Below the pieces are notes generated by a model. That model worked only from the letters and a program-made list of their open reading frames with translations, had not been told where the DNA came from and ran no database searches. 64,000 nt of DNA from Mycolicibacterium anyangense (GTDB taxonomy: Bacteria; Actinomycetota; Actinomycetes; Mycobacteriales; Mycobacteriaceae), in contig NZ_AP022620.1 of the NCBI RefSeq assembly GCF_010731855.1, forward strand, positions 1,240,001 through 1,304,000. Reading direction: 5' to 3'. This document shows, in pieces, positions 42,120 to 52,074 of this stretch (within the stretch, counting starts at the first letter, position 1; the number at the start of each line of letters is the position of its first letter). The position numbers were made by a program, and so were the translations under genes.

Positions 42120-44831
42120 GTGAGCCCAGCCAAAACCGCAGCGCCGTCCGACCAGAAGCAGACCCTCATGCTGTTGGACGGCAACTCGCTGGCCTACCGG
42201 GCGTTCTATGCGTTGCCCGCCGAGAACTTCAAGACCAAGAACGGGCTGACCACCAACGCGGTGTACGGCTTCACCGCCATGCTCATCAACCTGCTGCGCG
42301 ACGAGCAGCCCAGCCACATCGCCGCCGCCTTCGACGTCTCCCGGCAGACCTTCCGGGTGGACAAGTACCCGGAATACAAGGCCGGCCGCTCGGCCACCCC
42401 CGACGAGTTCCGCGGACAGATCGACATCACCAAAGAAGTGCTGGCCGCCCTCGGCATCACCGTGCTGGCCGAACCGGGCTTCGAGGCCGACGACATCATC
42501 GCCACCCTGGCGACCCAGGCCGAGCAGGAGGGTTACCGCGTCCTGGTGGTTACCGGCGACCGCGATGCCCTGCAGTTGGTCAGCCCGGACGTCACCGTGC
42601 TCTATCCCCGCAAGGGCGTCAGCGACCTGACCCGCTTCACGCCGGAGGCGGTGGTGGAGAAGTACGGGCTCACCCCCACCCAGTACCCGGACTTCGCGGC
42701 ACTGCGCGGCGACCCGAGCGACAACCTGCCCGGCATCCCCGGTGTGGGGGAGAAGACGGCCGCCAAATGGATCGTCGAGTACGGCTCGCTGCAGGGGCTG
42801 GTCGACAACGTCGACACCGTGCGGGGCAAGGTGGGCGATTCCCTGCGCGACAACCTCTCCAGCGTGGTGCTCAACCGCGAGCTCACCGATCTCGTCAAAG
42901 ACGTCCCCCTGGCGCAGACCCCGGACACGCTGCGGCTGCTGCCGTGGGATCGCGACCAGATCCACCGGCTGTTCGACGACCTGGAGTTCCGGGTACTGCG
43001 GGATCGGCTCTTCGATACCCTGGCCGCCGTCGAACCCGAGGTCGACGAGGGCTTCGACGTGCGCGGCGGCGCGCTCGAGCCCGGATCGGTGGCGGCCTGG
43101 CTGGCCGAGCACGCCGCCGACGGGCGGCGCAGCGGTCTCGCCGTCGTCGGCACCCATACCGTCTACGACGGTGACGCGACCGCGCTGGCCATCGCCGCCG
43201 CCGACGGTGACGGCGCCTACATCGACACCGCGACGCTGACACCGGAGGACGACTCCGCTCTCGGCGCCTGGCTGGCCGACGCGGGCACGCCGAAGGCGTT
43301 GCACGAAGCCAAGATCGGGATCCATGGCCTGGCCGGACGCGGGTGGGCGCTGGACGGCGTCACCTCCGACACCGCGCTGGCCGCCTACCTGGTCCGGCCC
43401 GGGCAACGCAGCTTCGCCCTCGACGACCTGTCGCTGCGCTATCTGCGCCGCGAGCTGCGCGCGGACAATGCCGAGCAGCAACAACTCTCGCTGCTCGATG
43501 ACACCGACGGTGTCGACGACCAAGCGGTGCAGACGGCAATCCTGCGGGCCAGAGCGGTCGCCGACCTTGCCGACGCCCTCGACGAGGAGCTCACCCGCAT
43601 CGACTCCGCGTCGCTGCTCGGCGAGATGGAGCTGCCCGTTCAGTCCGTCCTGGCCGGGATGGAAAGCGCCGGCATCGCCGTCGACCTGGACAAGCTCGAC
43701 ACCCTGCAGCGCGAGTTCGGCGACCAGATCCGGCAGGCCGCCGACGCCGCCTACGCGGTGATCGGCAAGCAGATCAACCTCGGCTCGCCCAAGCAGCTCC
43801 AGGTGGTGTTGTTCGACGAACTGGGCATGCCCAAGACCAAGAAGACCAAGACCGGCTACACCACGGATGCCGACGCCCTGCAGTCACTGTTCGACAAGAC
43901 CGGCCATCCGTTCCTGGAACACCTTTTGGCGCACCGGGACTCGACGCGTCTCAAGGTCACTGTGGACGGTCTGCTGAAGGCGGTGGCTGCCGACGGGCGC
44001 ATCCACACCACGTTCAACCAGACGATCGCGGCCACCGGACGGCTGTCGTCGACCGAACCCAACCTGCAGAACATCCCGATCCGCACCGACGCCGGCCGCC
44101 AGATCCGAGACGCCTTCATCGTCGGGAACGGCTACAGCGAGCTGATGACGGCCGACTACAGCCAGATCGAGATGCGGATCATGGCGCACCTGTCCAAGGA
44201 CGAGGGCCTCATCGAGGCGTTCCGCACCGGAGAGGACCTGCATTCGTTCGTGGCCTCCCGGGCGTTCGAGGTTCCCATCGACGAGGTCACCCCCGAATTG
44301 CGCAGGCGGGTCAAGGCGATGTCCTACGGCCTGGCCTACGGTCTGAGCGCCTACGGCCTGTCAGCCCAGCTGAAGATCTCGACCGAAGAGGCGAAGGTCC
44401 AGATGGACCAGTACTTCGCCCGCTTCGGCGGGATCCGCGACTATCTGCGCGACATCGTCGATCAGGCCCGCAAGGACGGCTACACCTCGACGGTGCTGGG
44501 CAGGCGCCGCTACCTGCCGGAGTTGGACAGCAGCAACCGCCAGGTCCGCGAGGCCGCCGAGCGGGCCGCGCTCAACGCCCCGATCCAGGGCAGCGCCGCC
44601 GACATCATCAAGGTTGCGATGATCAACGTCGCCCAAGCGCTCAAGGACGCCGGCCTGAAGACCCGAATGCTGCTGCAGGTCCACGACGAACTCCTGCTGG
44701 AGGTCGCCGACGGCGAACGCGACACCGTCGAGGCACTGGTACGCGACAAGATGGGCGCCGCGTACCCGTTGGACGTGCCGCTGGAGGTCTCGGTCGGCTA
44801 CGGGCGCAGCTGGGATGCCGCCGCGCACTAG
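42120..44831 (+). CDS. polA: DNA polymerase I
   Basis: The 903-aa protein contains an N-terminal 5'-3' exonuclease (LLDGNSLAYRAFYALP, DPSDNLPGIPGVGEKTA), a degenerate central region in place of the proofreading exonuclease, and a C-terminal polymerase. Polymerase motifs are A (ADYSQIEMRIMAHLSKD, metal-binding D679), B (RRRVKAMSYGLAYGLSAYGL) and C (QVHDELLLEV, D856). It fills gaps and removes RNA primers in repair and replication. GTG 42120 is chosen from the adjacent -10 box and the usual SPAKT start, rejecting TTG 42090. Mycobacterial PolA lacks proofreading, in line with the missing exonuclease motifs. Confidence 0.96.
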   Translation: MSPAKTAAPSDQKQTLMLLDGNSLAYRAFYALPAENFKTKNGLTTNAVYGFTAMLINLLRDEQPSHIAAAFDVSRQTFRVDKYPEYKAGRSATPDEFRGQIDITKEVLAALGITVLAEPGFEADDIIATLATQAEQEGYRVLVVTGDRDALQLVSPDVTVLYPRKGVSDLTRFTPEAVVEKYGLTPTQYPDFAALRGDPSDNLPGIPGVGEKTAAKWIVEYGSLQGLVDNVDTVRGKVGDSLRDNLSSVVLNRELTDLVKDVPLAQTPDTLRLLPWDRDQIHRLFDDLEFRVLRDRLFDTLAAVEPEVDEGFDVRGGALEPGSVAAWLAEHAADGRRSGLAVVGTHTVYDGDATALAIAAADGDGAYIDTATLTPEDDSALGAWLADAGTPKALHEAKIGIHGLAGRGWALDGVTSDTALAAYLVRPGQRSFALDDLSLRYLRRELRADNAEQQQLSLLDDTDGVDDQAVQTAILRARAVADLADALDEELTRIDSASLLGEMELPVQSVLAGMESAGIAVDLDKLDTLQREFGDQIRQAADAAYAVIGKQINLGSPKQLQVVLFDELGMPKTKKTKTGYTTDADALQSLFDKTGHPFLEHLLAHRDSTRLKVTVDGLLKAVAADGRIHTTFNQTIAATGRLSSTEPNLQNIPIRTDAGRQIRDAFIVGNGYSELMTADYSQIEMRIMAHLSKDEGLIEAFRTGEDLHSFVASRAFEVPIDEVTPELRRRVKAMSYGLAYGLSAYGLSAQLKISTEEAKVQMDQYFARFGGIRDYLRDIVDQARKDGYTSTVLGRRRYLPELDSSNRQVREAAERAALNAPIQGSAADIIKVAMINVAQALKDAGLKTRMLLQVHDELLLEVADGERDTVEALVRDKMGAAYPLDVPLEVSVGYGRSWDAAAH

Positions 44832-44836
44832 GGTCT

Positions 44837-45775
44837 CTAGGCCGGAACTGCCTGAGCTGCAACAGTATTCGGTGCCACGATGTCGGAGTAGTGGGAGGCG
44901 TCGCCGGCGATCGACTGGCTGGACTGGCCATGCACGTCGACCGGGACGTCACCGGCCAGGGTGACCCGCTCGAGATAGCGGGTCTGGCCGTCGTAGTCGG
45001 CCACCCCGTAATGCTGGGTGGCGCGGTTGTCCCAGATCGCCAGGTCCCCTTCGGTCCAGTCCCAGCGCACGGTGTTCTCCAATCGGATGATCCGATTCTG
45101 CAGCAACGCGAAGAGGGTGGCCGACTCGGCGCTGCCCAGGCCGATGAGACTCCTGACGAAATTGCCGAGTAACAACACCCGCTTGCCGGTCTCGGGGTGG
45201 ACCCGCACCACGGGATGGGTGGTCTCGTAGAAGTCCGAGACGAATTCGGTGCGGTAGGCGAGGACCTCCTCGGTGAGCTCACCGGCCAGCTCGGGGCGGT
45301 CGGCGGCGTAGTCGTAGACATTGCTGTGGGTGGCCCACAGTTGCTCGGTGAGCGCCCGCAGCGGTGGGGGCAGCTGCTCGTAGGCTGCCTCGGTGGACGC
45401 CCACACGGTGCTGCCGCCGTAGCTGGGCAGTGTCACGGCCCGCAGCAGTGAGGCCTTGGGTATCCGGTCGACGAACGTCACGTCGGAATGCCAGGAGTTG
45501 GCGGTGCCGAAGCGGGAGTCGATCGGCAGGACGGTGTCCCCGCGCGAGGTCACCGTCGGATGCGCGATCGTCGGCACCCCGAGCAGGCGGGCGAATGCCA
45601 CCTGCCCTTCTCCGTCGAGGTGCTGCTGGCCGCGGAAGAAGATGACCTTGTGTTCGAGCAGTGCAGCGTTGATGGCGTTGACGGTCGGGGCATCCAGATC
45701 ACCGCCGAGACGCACACCGGAGATCACGGCGCCGATGTGGGCGCCGAGCTTGGAAACGTCGAGAGAAGCAGGCAT
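44837..45775 (-). CDS. TauD/alkylsulfatase-type Fe(II)/2-oxoglutarate dioxygenase
   Basis: The 312-aa protein has the metal triad H96, D98 ([12 protein letters not shown]) and H255 ([12 protein letters not shown]), plus the 2-oxoglutarate Arg region near [11 protein letters not shown]. It resembles taurine dioxygenase and the Rv3406/AtsK alkylsulfatases, which release sulfite or sulfate from organosulfur compounds for sulfur nutrition; which substrate cannot be told. ATG 45775 is preferred to GTG 45814 because the family start ([17 protein letters not shown]) follows at once. It lies in a 14-bp palindrome and is divergent from cobN. Confidence 0.9.
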   Translation of the reverse strand: MPASLDVSKLGAHIGAVISGVRLGGDLDAPTVNAINAALLEHKVIFFRGQQHLDGEGQVAFARLLGVPTIAHPTVTSRGDTVLPIDSRFGTANSWHSDVTFVDRIPKASLLRAVTLPSYGGSTVWASTEAAYEQLPPPLRALTEQLWATHSNVYDYAADRPELAGELTEEVLAYRTEFVSDFYETTHPVVRVHPETGKRVLLLGNFVRSLIGLGSAESATLFALLQNRIIRLENTVRWDWTEGDLAIWDNRATQHYGVADYDGQTRYLERVTLAGDVPVDVHGQSSQSIAGDASHYSDIVAPNTVAAQAVPA

Positions 45776-45785
45776 GACGTCATGC
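45772..45785. promoter_or_regulatory. Perfect palindrome over the dioxygenase start codon
   Basis: GCATGACGTCATGC is a perfect 14-bp palindrome containing the ATG of the dioxygenase gene. It is 86 bp from cobN and is a candidate operator. Confidence 0.45.
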
Positions 45786-45870
45786 TGCGCGGTTGCGCTT
45801 CGCGGGTACACCATTGCGCTGGCCGCGATCCGAATGGGCTCTACCTGCGCTCGTACGGTACGAATGGAGG

Positions 45871-48800
45871 GTGCCTCCCACCGTCTTGCTGCTGTCGACG
45901 TCCGACACCGACCTGATCACCGCGCGGGCCAGCGGGGCGGGATACCGGTGGGCCAACCCGTCGCGACTGGTCGACGGGGAACTGGCCGACCTGCTGACCG
46001 GTGTCGACGCGGTGGTGGTGCGCATCCTCGGTGGATACCGCGCCTGGGAACAGGGCATCGACACCGTGGTCGCCGCGGGTGTGCCGGTGGTGGTGGTCAG
46101 TGGCGAGCAGGCTCCTGACGCCGACCTGATGGAGCGCTCGACGGTGCCCGCCGGTATCGCCATGCAGACCCACATCTATTTGGCCCAGGGCGGCGTGGAC
46201 AATCTGCGCCAGCTGCATGCCTTCCTGTCCGACACCCTGCTGATGACCGGTTTCGGTTTCGCACCGCCCGCCGAGGTCCCGGTGTGGGGCCTGCTGGATC
46301 CGCCTTGCGAGGGATGCGACGGCTGCGGGCTGGAACGGACGACCGATTCCCGGCCCACCATCGCGGTGCTGTACTACCGTGCCCAGCAACTGGCCGGCAA
46401 CGTGGCCTACATCCGCGCGATGTGTACGGCGATCAGACAAGCCGGGGGCCGTCCGCTACCGGTGTACTGCACTTCGCTTCGCACACCCGAGCCCGAGCTC
46501 CTCGATCTGCTCGCCACCGCCGACGCGATGGTCGTCACCGTGCTGGCCGCGGGGGGAGCCCGCCCCGCGTCGGCCACCGCCGGCAACGACGACGGCAGCT
46601 GGGACGTCACCCACCTTGCCGCCCTTGATGTTCCGATCCTTCAGGGCCTGTGCCTGACCAGTTCGCGGGCGACCTGGGCCGATAACGACGACGGGTTGAG
46701 CCCGCTGGATGTGGCCACTCAGGTGGCCGTCCCCGAATTCGACGGCCGCATCATCACCGTGCCGTTCTCCTTCAAGGAGATCGACTCCGACGGGCTGATC
46801 TCCTACGTCCCCGACCCCGAGCGGTGCGCACGGGTGGCCGGGCTGGCCGTCAAGTACGCCACGTTGCGCAAGGTCGCGGCATCGGACAAGCGACTGGGCC
46901 TGGTGTTCTCGGCGTATCCCACCAAGCACGCCCGTATCGGCAACGCCGTCGGCTTGGACACCCCGGCCAGTGCCGTGGCGCTGCTGAGGGCACTGCGTGA
47001 GGCCGGCTACCGGATCGGTGAGGTGCCCGGCGTGGAGGCCGAAGATGGTGATGCGCTGATGCATGCGCTCATCGAGCGCGGCGGCCAGGACCCCGACTGG
47101 CTCACCGACGCCAAGCTGGCAGGTAACCCGATCCGGGTACCCGCCGCCCGCTACCGGGAGTGGTTCGCCACGCTGCCCGAGGATTTGCGCGAGGCCATGG
47201 TGGCGCACTGGGGTCCGCCGCCCGGTGAGTTGTTCGTCGACCGCAGCCGCGACCCGGATGGCGAAATCGTCGTCGCAGCAATGCAATCCGACAACATTGT
47301 CATCCTGGTGCAGCCGCCGCGCGGTTTCGGGGAGAACCCGGTGGCCATCTACCACGATCCGGATCTGCCGCCGAGCCACCACTATCTGGCCGCATACCTG
47401 TGGCTGCGTCACGAGTTCGGCGCGCACGCGCTGGTGCATCTGGGCAAGCACGGCAACCTGGAGTGGCTGCCGGGCAAGACCGTCGGAATGTCCGCAGCGT
47501 GCGGAACCGACGCCGCTCTCGGTGACCTGCCGCTGATCTACCCGTTCCTGGTCAACGATCCCGGCGAGGGCACCCAGGCCAAGCGCCGTGCGCACGCCAC
47601 CCTGGTCGATCACCTGATCCCGCCGATGGCGCGCGCCGAGACCTACGGCGATATCTCGCGGTTGGAGCAACTGCTCGACGAGCACGCCAATATCGCCGCG
47701 CTGGACCCGGCCAAGCTGCCTGCTATCCGCCAGCAGATCTGGACGCTGATGCGGGCGGCCAAGATGGACCACGACCTTGGGCTCGAGGACCGTCCCGAGG
47801 ACGACAGCTTCGACGACATGCTGCTGCACGTCGACGGCTGGCTGTGCGAGATCAAGGATGTCCAGATCCGCGACGGACTGCACATCCTGGGTGCGGCGCC
47901 ACAGGGCGACGGCGAACTGGATCTGGTGCTGGCCATCCTGCGGGCCCGCCAACTCTTCGGCGGCGAACAGCACCTGCCGGGGTTGCGCGAGGCGCTGGGC
48001 CTGGCCGAGGACGGCAGCGACGAACGCACCGTGGTCGACGCCGCCGAGGCGCGAGCCCGCGGCCTGCTGGCCCGGCTGCAGGACAGCGGCTGGGATGCCG
48101 ACGCGGTCGACACGATCACCGACGATCCGCAGGTGGCCCGCATCCTGCGCTTCGCGGCTACCGAAGTGGTGCCCCGACTCGCGGGGACGGCCGCCGAGAT
48201 CGACCAGGTACTGCGGGCACTGGACGGCCGTTACATCGCCGCCGGCCCGTCAGGCTCACCGCTGCGGGGCCTGGTCAACGTGTTGCCCACCGGGCGCAAC
48301 TTCTACTCGGTGGATCCCAAGGCGGTGCCCTCGCGGCTGGCCTATGAGACCGGCGTGGCGATGGCGGATTCACTGCTGGCCCGCTACCGGGCCGACTATG
48401 GCGACTGGCCCCGGTCGGTAGGACTGTCGGTCTGGGGCACCTCGGCGATGCGAACCTCCGGGGACGACGTCGCAGAAGTCCTTGCACTGCTGGGTGTTCG
48501 CCCCATCTGGGACGATGCCTCGCGCCGAGTGGTCGACCTGGAAGCCATCGGACTCGACGAGCTCGGCCGGCCCCGTATCGACGTGACGGTCCGCATCTCG
48601 GGTTTCTTCCGCGACGCCTTCCCGCACGTGGTGACCATGCTCGACGACGCGGTGCGGATGGTCGCCGCCCTCGACGAACCGGCCGAACAGAACTTCGTCC
48701 GCGCCCACGCGCAGGTCGACCTCGCCGAGCACGGTGACGAAAGGCGCGCCACCACAAGGATTTTCGGCTCCAAACCGGGCACCTACGGCGCCGGCCTGCT

Positions 48801-49473
48801 GCAGCTGATCGACAGCCGCAACTGGCGCGACGATGCCGACCTGGCCGAGGTCTACACCGCGTGGGGCGGTTTCGCCTACGGGCGCGGACTGGACGGCAGG
48901 CCGGCCGCCGACGACATGTCGGCGCAGTACCGCCGAATCGTGGTGGCGGCCAAGAACACCGACACCCGCGAGCACGACATCGCCGATTCCGACGACTACT
49001 TCCAGTACCACGGCGGCATGGTGGCCACCGTGCGCGCACTGACCGGCAAGGCGCCGGCGGCCTACATCGGTGACAACACCCGCCCGGATGCGGTGCGCAC
49101 CCGCACCCTCTCGGAGGAAACCACCCGGGTGTTCCGGGCCCGGGTGGTCAACCCGCGGTGGATGTCGGCGATGCGCAAGCACGGCTACAAGGGCGCCTTC
49201 GAGATGGCCGCCACCGTCGACTACCTGTTCGGTTACGACGCCACCGCCGGGGTGATGGCCGACTGGATGTACGAGCAGCTCACCGAGAAGTACGTCCTGG
49301 ACCCCGAGAACCGCAAGTTCCTCGGCGAGTCCAACCCGTGGGCGCTGCACGGCATGTCCGAGCGATTGCTGGAGGCCGTCGGCCGCGGCATGTGGGCCGA
49401 ACCGAACCCGGAGACGCTGCAGGGGTTACGTCAGGTGCTGCTGGAAACCGAGGGCGATCTCGAAGCCCGGTAG
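45871..49473 (+). CDS. cobN: Cobaltochelatase subunit CobN
   Basis: The 1200-aa protein is full length for CobN. It has the usual start [20 protein letters not shown] and YRWANPSRL, the central chelatase signatures [19 protein letters not shown] and [17 protein letters not shown], and the late [20 protein letters not shown]. CobN inserts cobalt into hydrogenobyrinic acid a,c-diamide in aerobic B12 synthesis. CobS and CobT are not in this window; mycobacteria may use other AAA+ partners. GTG 45871 gives the known family N-terminus. No cobalamin riboswitch fits in the 95 bp before it. It corresponds to Rv2062c. Confidence 0.96.
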   Translation: MPPTVLLLSTSDTDLITARASGAGYRWANPSRLVDGELADLLTGVDAVVVRILGGYRAWEQGIDTVVAAGVPVVVVSGEQAPDADLMERSTVPAGIAMQTHIYLAQGGVDNLRQLHAFLSDTLLMTGFGFAPPAEVPVWGLLDPPCEGCDGCGLERTTDSRPTIAVLYYRAQQLAGNVAYIRAMCTAIRQAGGRPLPVYCTSLRTPEPELLDLLATADAMVVTVLAAGGARPASATAGNDDGSWDVTHLAALDVPILQGLCLTSSRATWADNDDGLSPLDVATQVAVPEFDGRIITVPFSFKEIDSDGLISYVPDPERCARVAGLAVKYATLRKVAASDKRLGLVFSAYPTKHARIGNAVGLDTPASAVALLRALREAGYRIGEVPGVEAEDGDALMHALIERGGQDPDWLTDAKLAGNPIRVPAARYREWFATLPEDLREAMVAHWGPPPGELFVDRSRDPDGEIVVAAMQSDNIVILVQPPRGFGENPVAIYHDPDLPPSHHYLAAYLWLRHEFGAHALVHLGKHGNLEWLPGKTVGMSAACGTDAALGDLPLIYPFLVNDPGEGTQAKRRAHATLVDHLIPPMARAETYGDISRLEQLLDEHANIAALDPAKLPAIRQQIWTLMRAAKMDHDLGLEDRPEDDSFDDMLLHVDGWLCEIKDVQIRDGLHILGAAPQGDGELDLVLAILRARQLFGGEQHLPGLREALGLAEDGSDERTVVDAAEARARGLLARLQDSGWDADAVDTITDDPQVARILRFAATEVVPRLAGTAAEIDQVLRALDGRYIAAGPSGSPLRGLVNVLPTGRNFYSVDPKAVPSRLAYETGVAMADSLLARYRADYGDWPRSVGLSVWGTSAMRTSGDDVAEVLALLGVRPIWDDASRRVVDLEAIGLDELGRPRIDVTVRISGFFRDAFPHVVTMLDDAVRMVAALDEPAEQNFVRAHAQVDLAEHGDERRATTRIFGSKPGTYGAGLLQLIDSRNWRDDADLAEVYTAWGGFAYGRGLDGRPAADDMSAQYRRIVVAAKNTDTREHDIADSDDYFQYHGGMVATVRALTGKAPAAYIGDNTRPDAVRTRTLSEETTRVFRARVVNPRWMSAMRKHGYKGAFEMAATVDYLFGYDATAGVMADWMYEQLTEKYVLDPENRKFLGESNPWALHGMSERLLEAVGRGMWAEPNPETLQGLRQVLLETEGDLEAR

Positions 49474-49487
49474 ACCTGGCGATTGGC

Positions 49488-49493
49488 TAGATT
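49488..49493 (+). promoter_or_regulatory. -10 box for the PPOX gene (leaderless)
   Basis: TAGATT ends 6 nt before ATG 49500, 15 bp after the cobN stop. Confidence 0.5.
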
Positions 49494-49499
49494 GTCGCT

Positions 49500-49880
49500 A
49501 TGGCTACCACTTTCGCCGACGTGATCACGTCGCAGTACGTGTCGCTGACGACGTTCACCAAGGACGGCCGGCCCAAGCCGACGCCGATCTGGATCGCACC
49601 CGACGGAGACCGCGCCCTGGTCATCACCGGGCGTGACTCGTGGAAGGTCAAGCGGATCCGCAACACCTCGCGGGTGACGCTGGCGCCCTGCGACCGCCGG
49701 GGCAAGGTCACCGGGGAGACGGTCGAGGCCGTCGCCACCGTGCTCGACGACGGTCACCTCGAGTCCGTCTACAGCGCGATCGGTAACCGCTACGGACTGC
49801 TGGGCAAGGTCTTCAACTTCTTCAGCAAGCTGCGCGGGGGATCGCACCGCAACGTCGGCCTGGAACTGCGCGCCGCCTGA
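49500..49880 (+). CDS. PPOX-class split-barrel protein, possibly F420-binding (Rv2061c-like)
   Basis: The 126-aa protein has the flavin-reductase-like split barrel: YVSLTTFTKDGRPKPTPIWI, then GRDSWKVKRIRNTSRVTLAP and CDRRGKVTGE. In mycobacteria this family binds F420 or FMN and reduces small molecules or quinones; the substrate is unknown. ATG 49500 is the leaderless start. It follows cobN in the same order as Rv2062c-Rv2061c. Confidence 0.86.
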   Translation: MATTFADVITSQYVSLTTFTKDGRPKPTPIWIAPDGDRALVITGRDSWKVKRIRNTSRVTLAPCDRRGKVTGETVEAVATVLDDGHLESVYSAIGNRYGLLGKVFNFFSKLRGGSHRNVGLELRAA

Positions 49881-49941
49881 ACTCACAGGTTCTTATTAGG
49901 CCCCGGCGGAACCCGGCTCACAGCCGAGTCGTTGCCAGTAC

Positions 49942-50433
49942 ATGGTGATGCGGACGTTTCTCGTCTACGCGCTCGTCGAATTGGCGGCCCTGGCTGTCCT
50001 GACGTGGTCCATCGGGCTGGGCTGGACCCTGCTGGTGCTGCTGGCCACCTCGGTGGTGACCGTGGCGCTGGCCGGATCGCAGGTCAAGCGGCAGATCGCC
50101 CGACTGCAGCGCTCCCGCACCAGCCCGCAGGGGGCGGTGGCCGACAGCATGCTGGTGGCGCTGGGCACCTTCCTGGTGTTCGTCCCGGGCCTGGTCACCA
50201 CGGTGGTCGGAACGTTGATGCTGTTGCCGCCCACCCGCAGCGCGATGCGTCCGCTGGCTGGTGTGCTGCTCACCCGCGGCGTTGCCCGCCGGGTGGGTGT
50301 GGTGAATCTGACGGTCCCAGGCCGGATGTACGCACCGCCACGCTTTGCCGGTGACTACATCGACGGCGAGGTCATCGATGATCAGGTCTACGGCCGGATC
50401 CACGACGCCAACATCGTCCGGCGCTACCAGTAG
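49942..50433 (+). CDS. fxsA: FxsA-family membrane protein (Rv2053c position)
   Basis: The 163-aa protein has three or four helices in the first 110 residues (TFLVYALVELAALAVLTWSI, LLVLLATSVVTVALAG, LGTFLVFVPGLVTTVVGTLM) with the FxsA pattern QVKRQIARLQ between them, then a soluble C-terminus. FxsA over-production in E. coli relieves phage T7 exclusion; the normal role is unknown. Either ATG 49942 or ATG 49948 may be used. Confidence 0.83.
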   Translation: MVMRTFLVYALVELAALAVLTWSIGLGWTLLVLLATSVVTVALAGSQVKRQIARLQRSRTSPQGAVADSMLVALGTFLVFVPGLVTTVVGTLMLLPPTRSAMRPLAGVLLTRGVARRVGVVNLTVPGRMYAPPRFAGDYIDGEVIDDQVYGRIHDANIVRRYQ

Positions 50434-50468
50434 CCCGACTCGGTTTACCTTTCTCTCCTGCCTCGCGG

Positions 50469-50474
50469 GACACT
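50469..50474 (+). promoter_or_regulatory. -10-like box for the amidohydrolase
   Basis: GACACT ends 7 nt before GTG 50482; no Shine-Dalgarno is visible, so expression is probably leaderless. Confidence 0.35.
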
Positions 50475-50481
50475 GACCGAC

Positions 50482-52074
50482 GTGACCACACTGTTGTTGG
50501 GCGGGCGCGTGCACAGCCCGTCGCACCCCGATGCCACCGCCATGGCCGTCCGCGACGGCGTCGTCGCCTGGCTGGGCAGCGACGACGTCGGCCGAGATCA
50601 GTACGGTGACGCCGAGATCGTCGACCTTGCGGGTGCGTTCGTCGCGCCCGCCTTCGTCGACAGCCATATCCACGTCACCTCGACCGGCCTGCAGCTCACC
50701 GGTGTGGACCTGAGCACCACCACCTCCAAACAACAGTGTCTGCGGTTGATCGCCGAGCACGCCGTCGCCCACCCCGGCCGGCCGATCTGGGCCCACGGCT
50801 GGGACGACACCGCCTGGCCCGGCGATCAGGCGCCCAGCACGGCCGAACTCGACGCCGTGGTCGGATCCACCCCGGCCTATCTGGCCCGCATCGACGTGCA
50901 TTCGGCTGCAGCGTCGAGCGCCCTGCGCTCCCTGGTGCCCGGGCTACCCGCCGTCGCCGGGTTCGATCCGCAGCGGCCGTTGTCCGGCGCCGCGCATCAT
51001 CTGGTGCGTGCCCAGGCCCGAGCGCACCTCACCGCGGCGCAGCGCGACGATGCCCGCCGCGCCGCGCTGGACGCGGCCGCCGCGGCCGGCATCGTCGCCG
51101 TCCACGAATGCGCGGGCCCGGAGATCGGCGGCAGCGACGACTGGCAGGAACTGCGCGCCACCGAGCACGGCGTCGAGGTGATCGGTTACTGGGGTGAGGC
51201 AGTCTCCAGCGCCGCCCAGGCGCGAGCCCTGATCGAGGCCACCGCAGCCCACGGCCTGGCCGGCGACCTGTTCGTCGACGGCGCGCTGGGCTCGCATACC
51301 GCGTGGCTGTCGGAGCCCTACGCCGACGACCCCGGCACCTGCGGCAACTGCTACCTGGACCCGGAGACCGTCACCGAACATCTGATGTCCTGCACCGAGG
51401 CCGGCATCACCGCCGGCTTCCACGTCATCGGTGATGCCGCTGTCGGTGCCGTGGTCGACGCGCTGGAACAGGTCGTCGCACGGTTCGGCGCGCCCGCGGT
51501 GGCACGCTGCGGCCATCGCCTCGAACACCTCGAGATGGTGTCGGCGCAGCAGGCGGCCACGCTCGGCCAGTGGGGCGTCGTGGCCAGCATGCAGCCCATG
51601 TTCGACGCCCGCTGGGGTGGCAGCACCGGCATGTATGCCCGCCGGCTCGGTGTTGACCGAGCCGCCCAGCTCAACCCGTTCTCGCTGTTAGCATCGGCAG
51701 GCGTGCCCCTGGCGTTCGGCTCAGATGCCCCCGTGACCAGCATCGATCCGTGGGCTGCGGTGCGCGCGGCAGGACACCATCAGACCGAGGGAAGTGCCAT
51801 CTCCATGCGTGCCGCCTTCGCCGCCGCCACCCGGGGTGCCTGGCGAGCCGGCGGTGTGCGCGACGGGATCACCGGCACGCTCGTCCCGGGTGCACCGGCG
51901 TCGTACGCCGTGTGGGACGCCGGGTCGCTCGACGTTGTGGCACCCGCGGACAACGTTGCGCGCTGGTCGACCGATCCCCGCTCTCGGGTGCCGGAGCTGC
52001 CGAGCCTGGATCTGTCCGAGCCGCTGCCGCGCTGCCTGCAGACGGTGCACCGAGGCGTCGTGCTGTATGGCTGA
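50482..52074 (+). CDS. Amidohydrolase family 3 protein (YtcJ-like)
   Basis: The 530-aa metal-dependent hydrolase has the N-terminal beta sandwich and TIM barrel of amidohydrolases. Metal ligands include H62 and H64 ([12 protein letters not shown]). Further motifs are [14 protein letters not shown] barrel strands, [18 protein letters not shown] and [20 protein letters not shown], the latter with the conserved Asp. The substrate is unknown; the subgroup includes exo-enzymes acting on N-substituted amides. It overlaps lnt by 8 nt, so they are co-translated, matching the order before ppm1 in M. tuberculosis. Confidence 0.85.
   Translation: MTTLLLGGRVHSPSHPDATAMAVRDGVVAWLGSDDVGRDQYGDAEIVDLAGAFVAPAFVDSHIHVTSTGLQLTGVDLSTTTSKQQCLRLIAEHAVAHPGRPIWAHGWDDTAWPGDQAPSTAELDAVVGSTPAYLARIDVHSAAASSALRSLVPGLPAVAGFDPQRPLSGAAHHLVRAQARAHLTAAQRDDARRAALDAAAAAGIVAVHECAGPEIGGSDDWQELRATEHGVEVIGYWGEAVSSAAQARALIEATAAHGLAGDLFVDGALGSHTAWLSEPYADDPGTCGNCYLDPETVTEHLMSCTEAGITAGFHVIGDAAVGAVVDALEQVVARFGAPAVARCGHRLEHLEMVSAQQAATLGQWGVVASMQPMFDARWGGSTGMYARRLGVDRAAQLNPFSLLASAGVPLAFGSDAPVTSIDPWAAVRAAGHHQTEGSAISMRAAFAAATRGAWRAGGVRDGITGTLVPGAPASYAVWDAGSLDVVAPADNVARWSTDPRSRVPELPSLDLSEPLPRCLQTVHRGVVLYG

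Noticed and set aside
45776..45870. B12 riboswitch in front of cobN
   Set aside because: The gap is only 95 bp and has no B12-box or matching stems.
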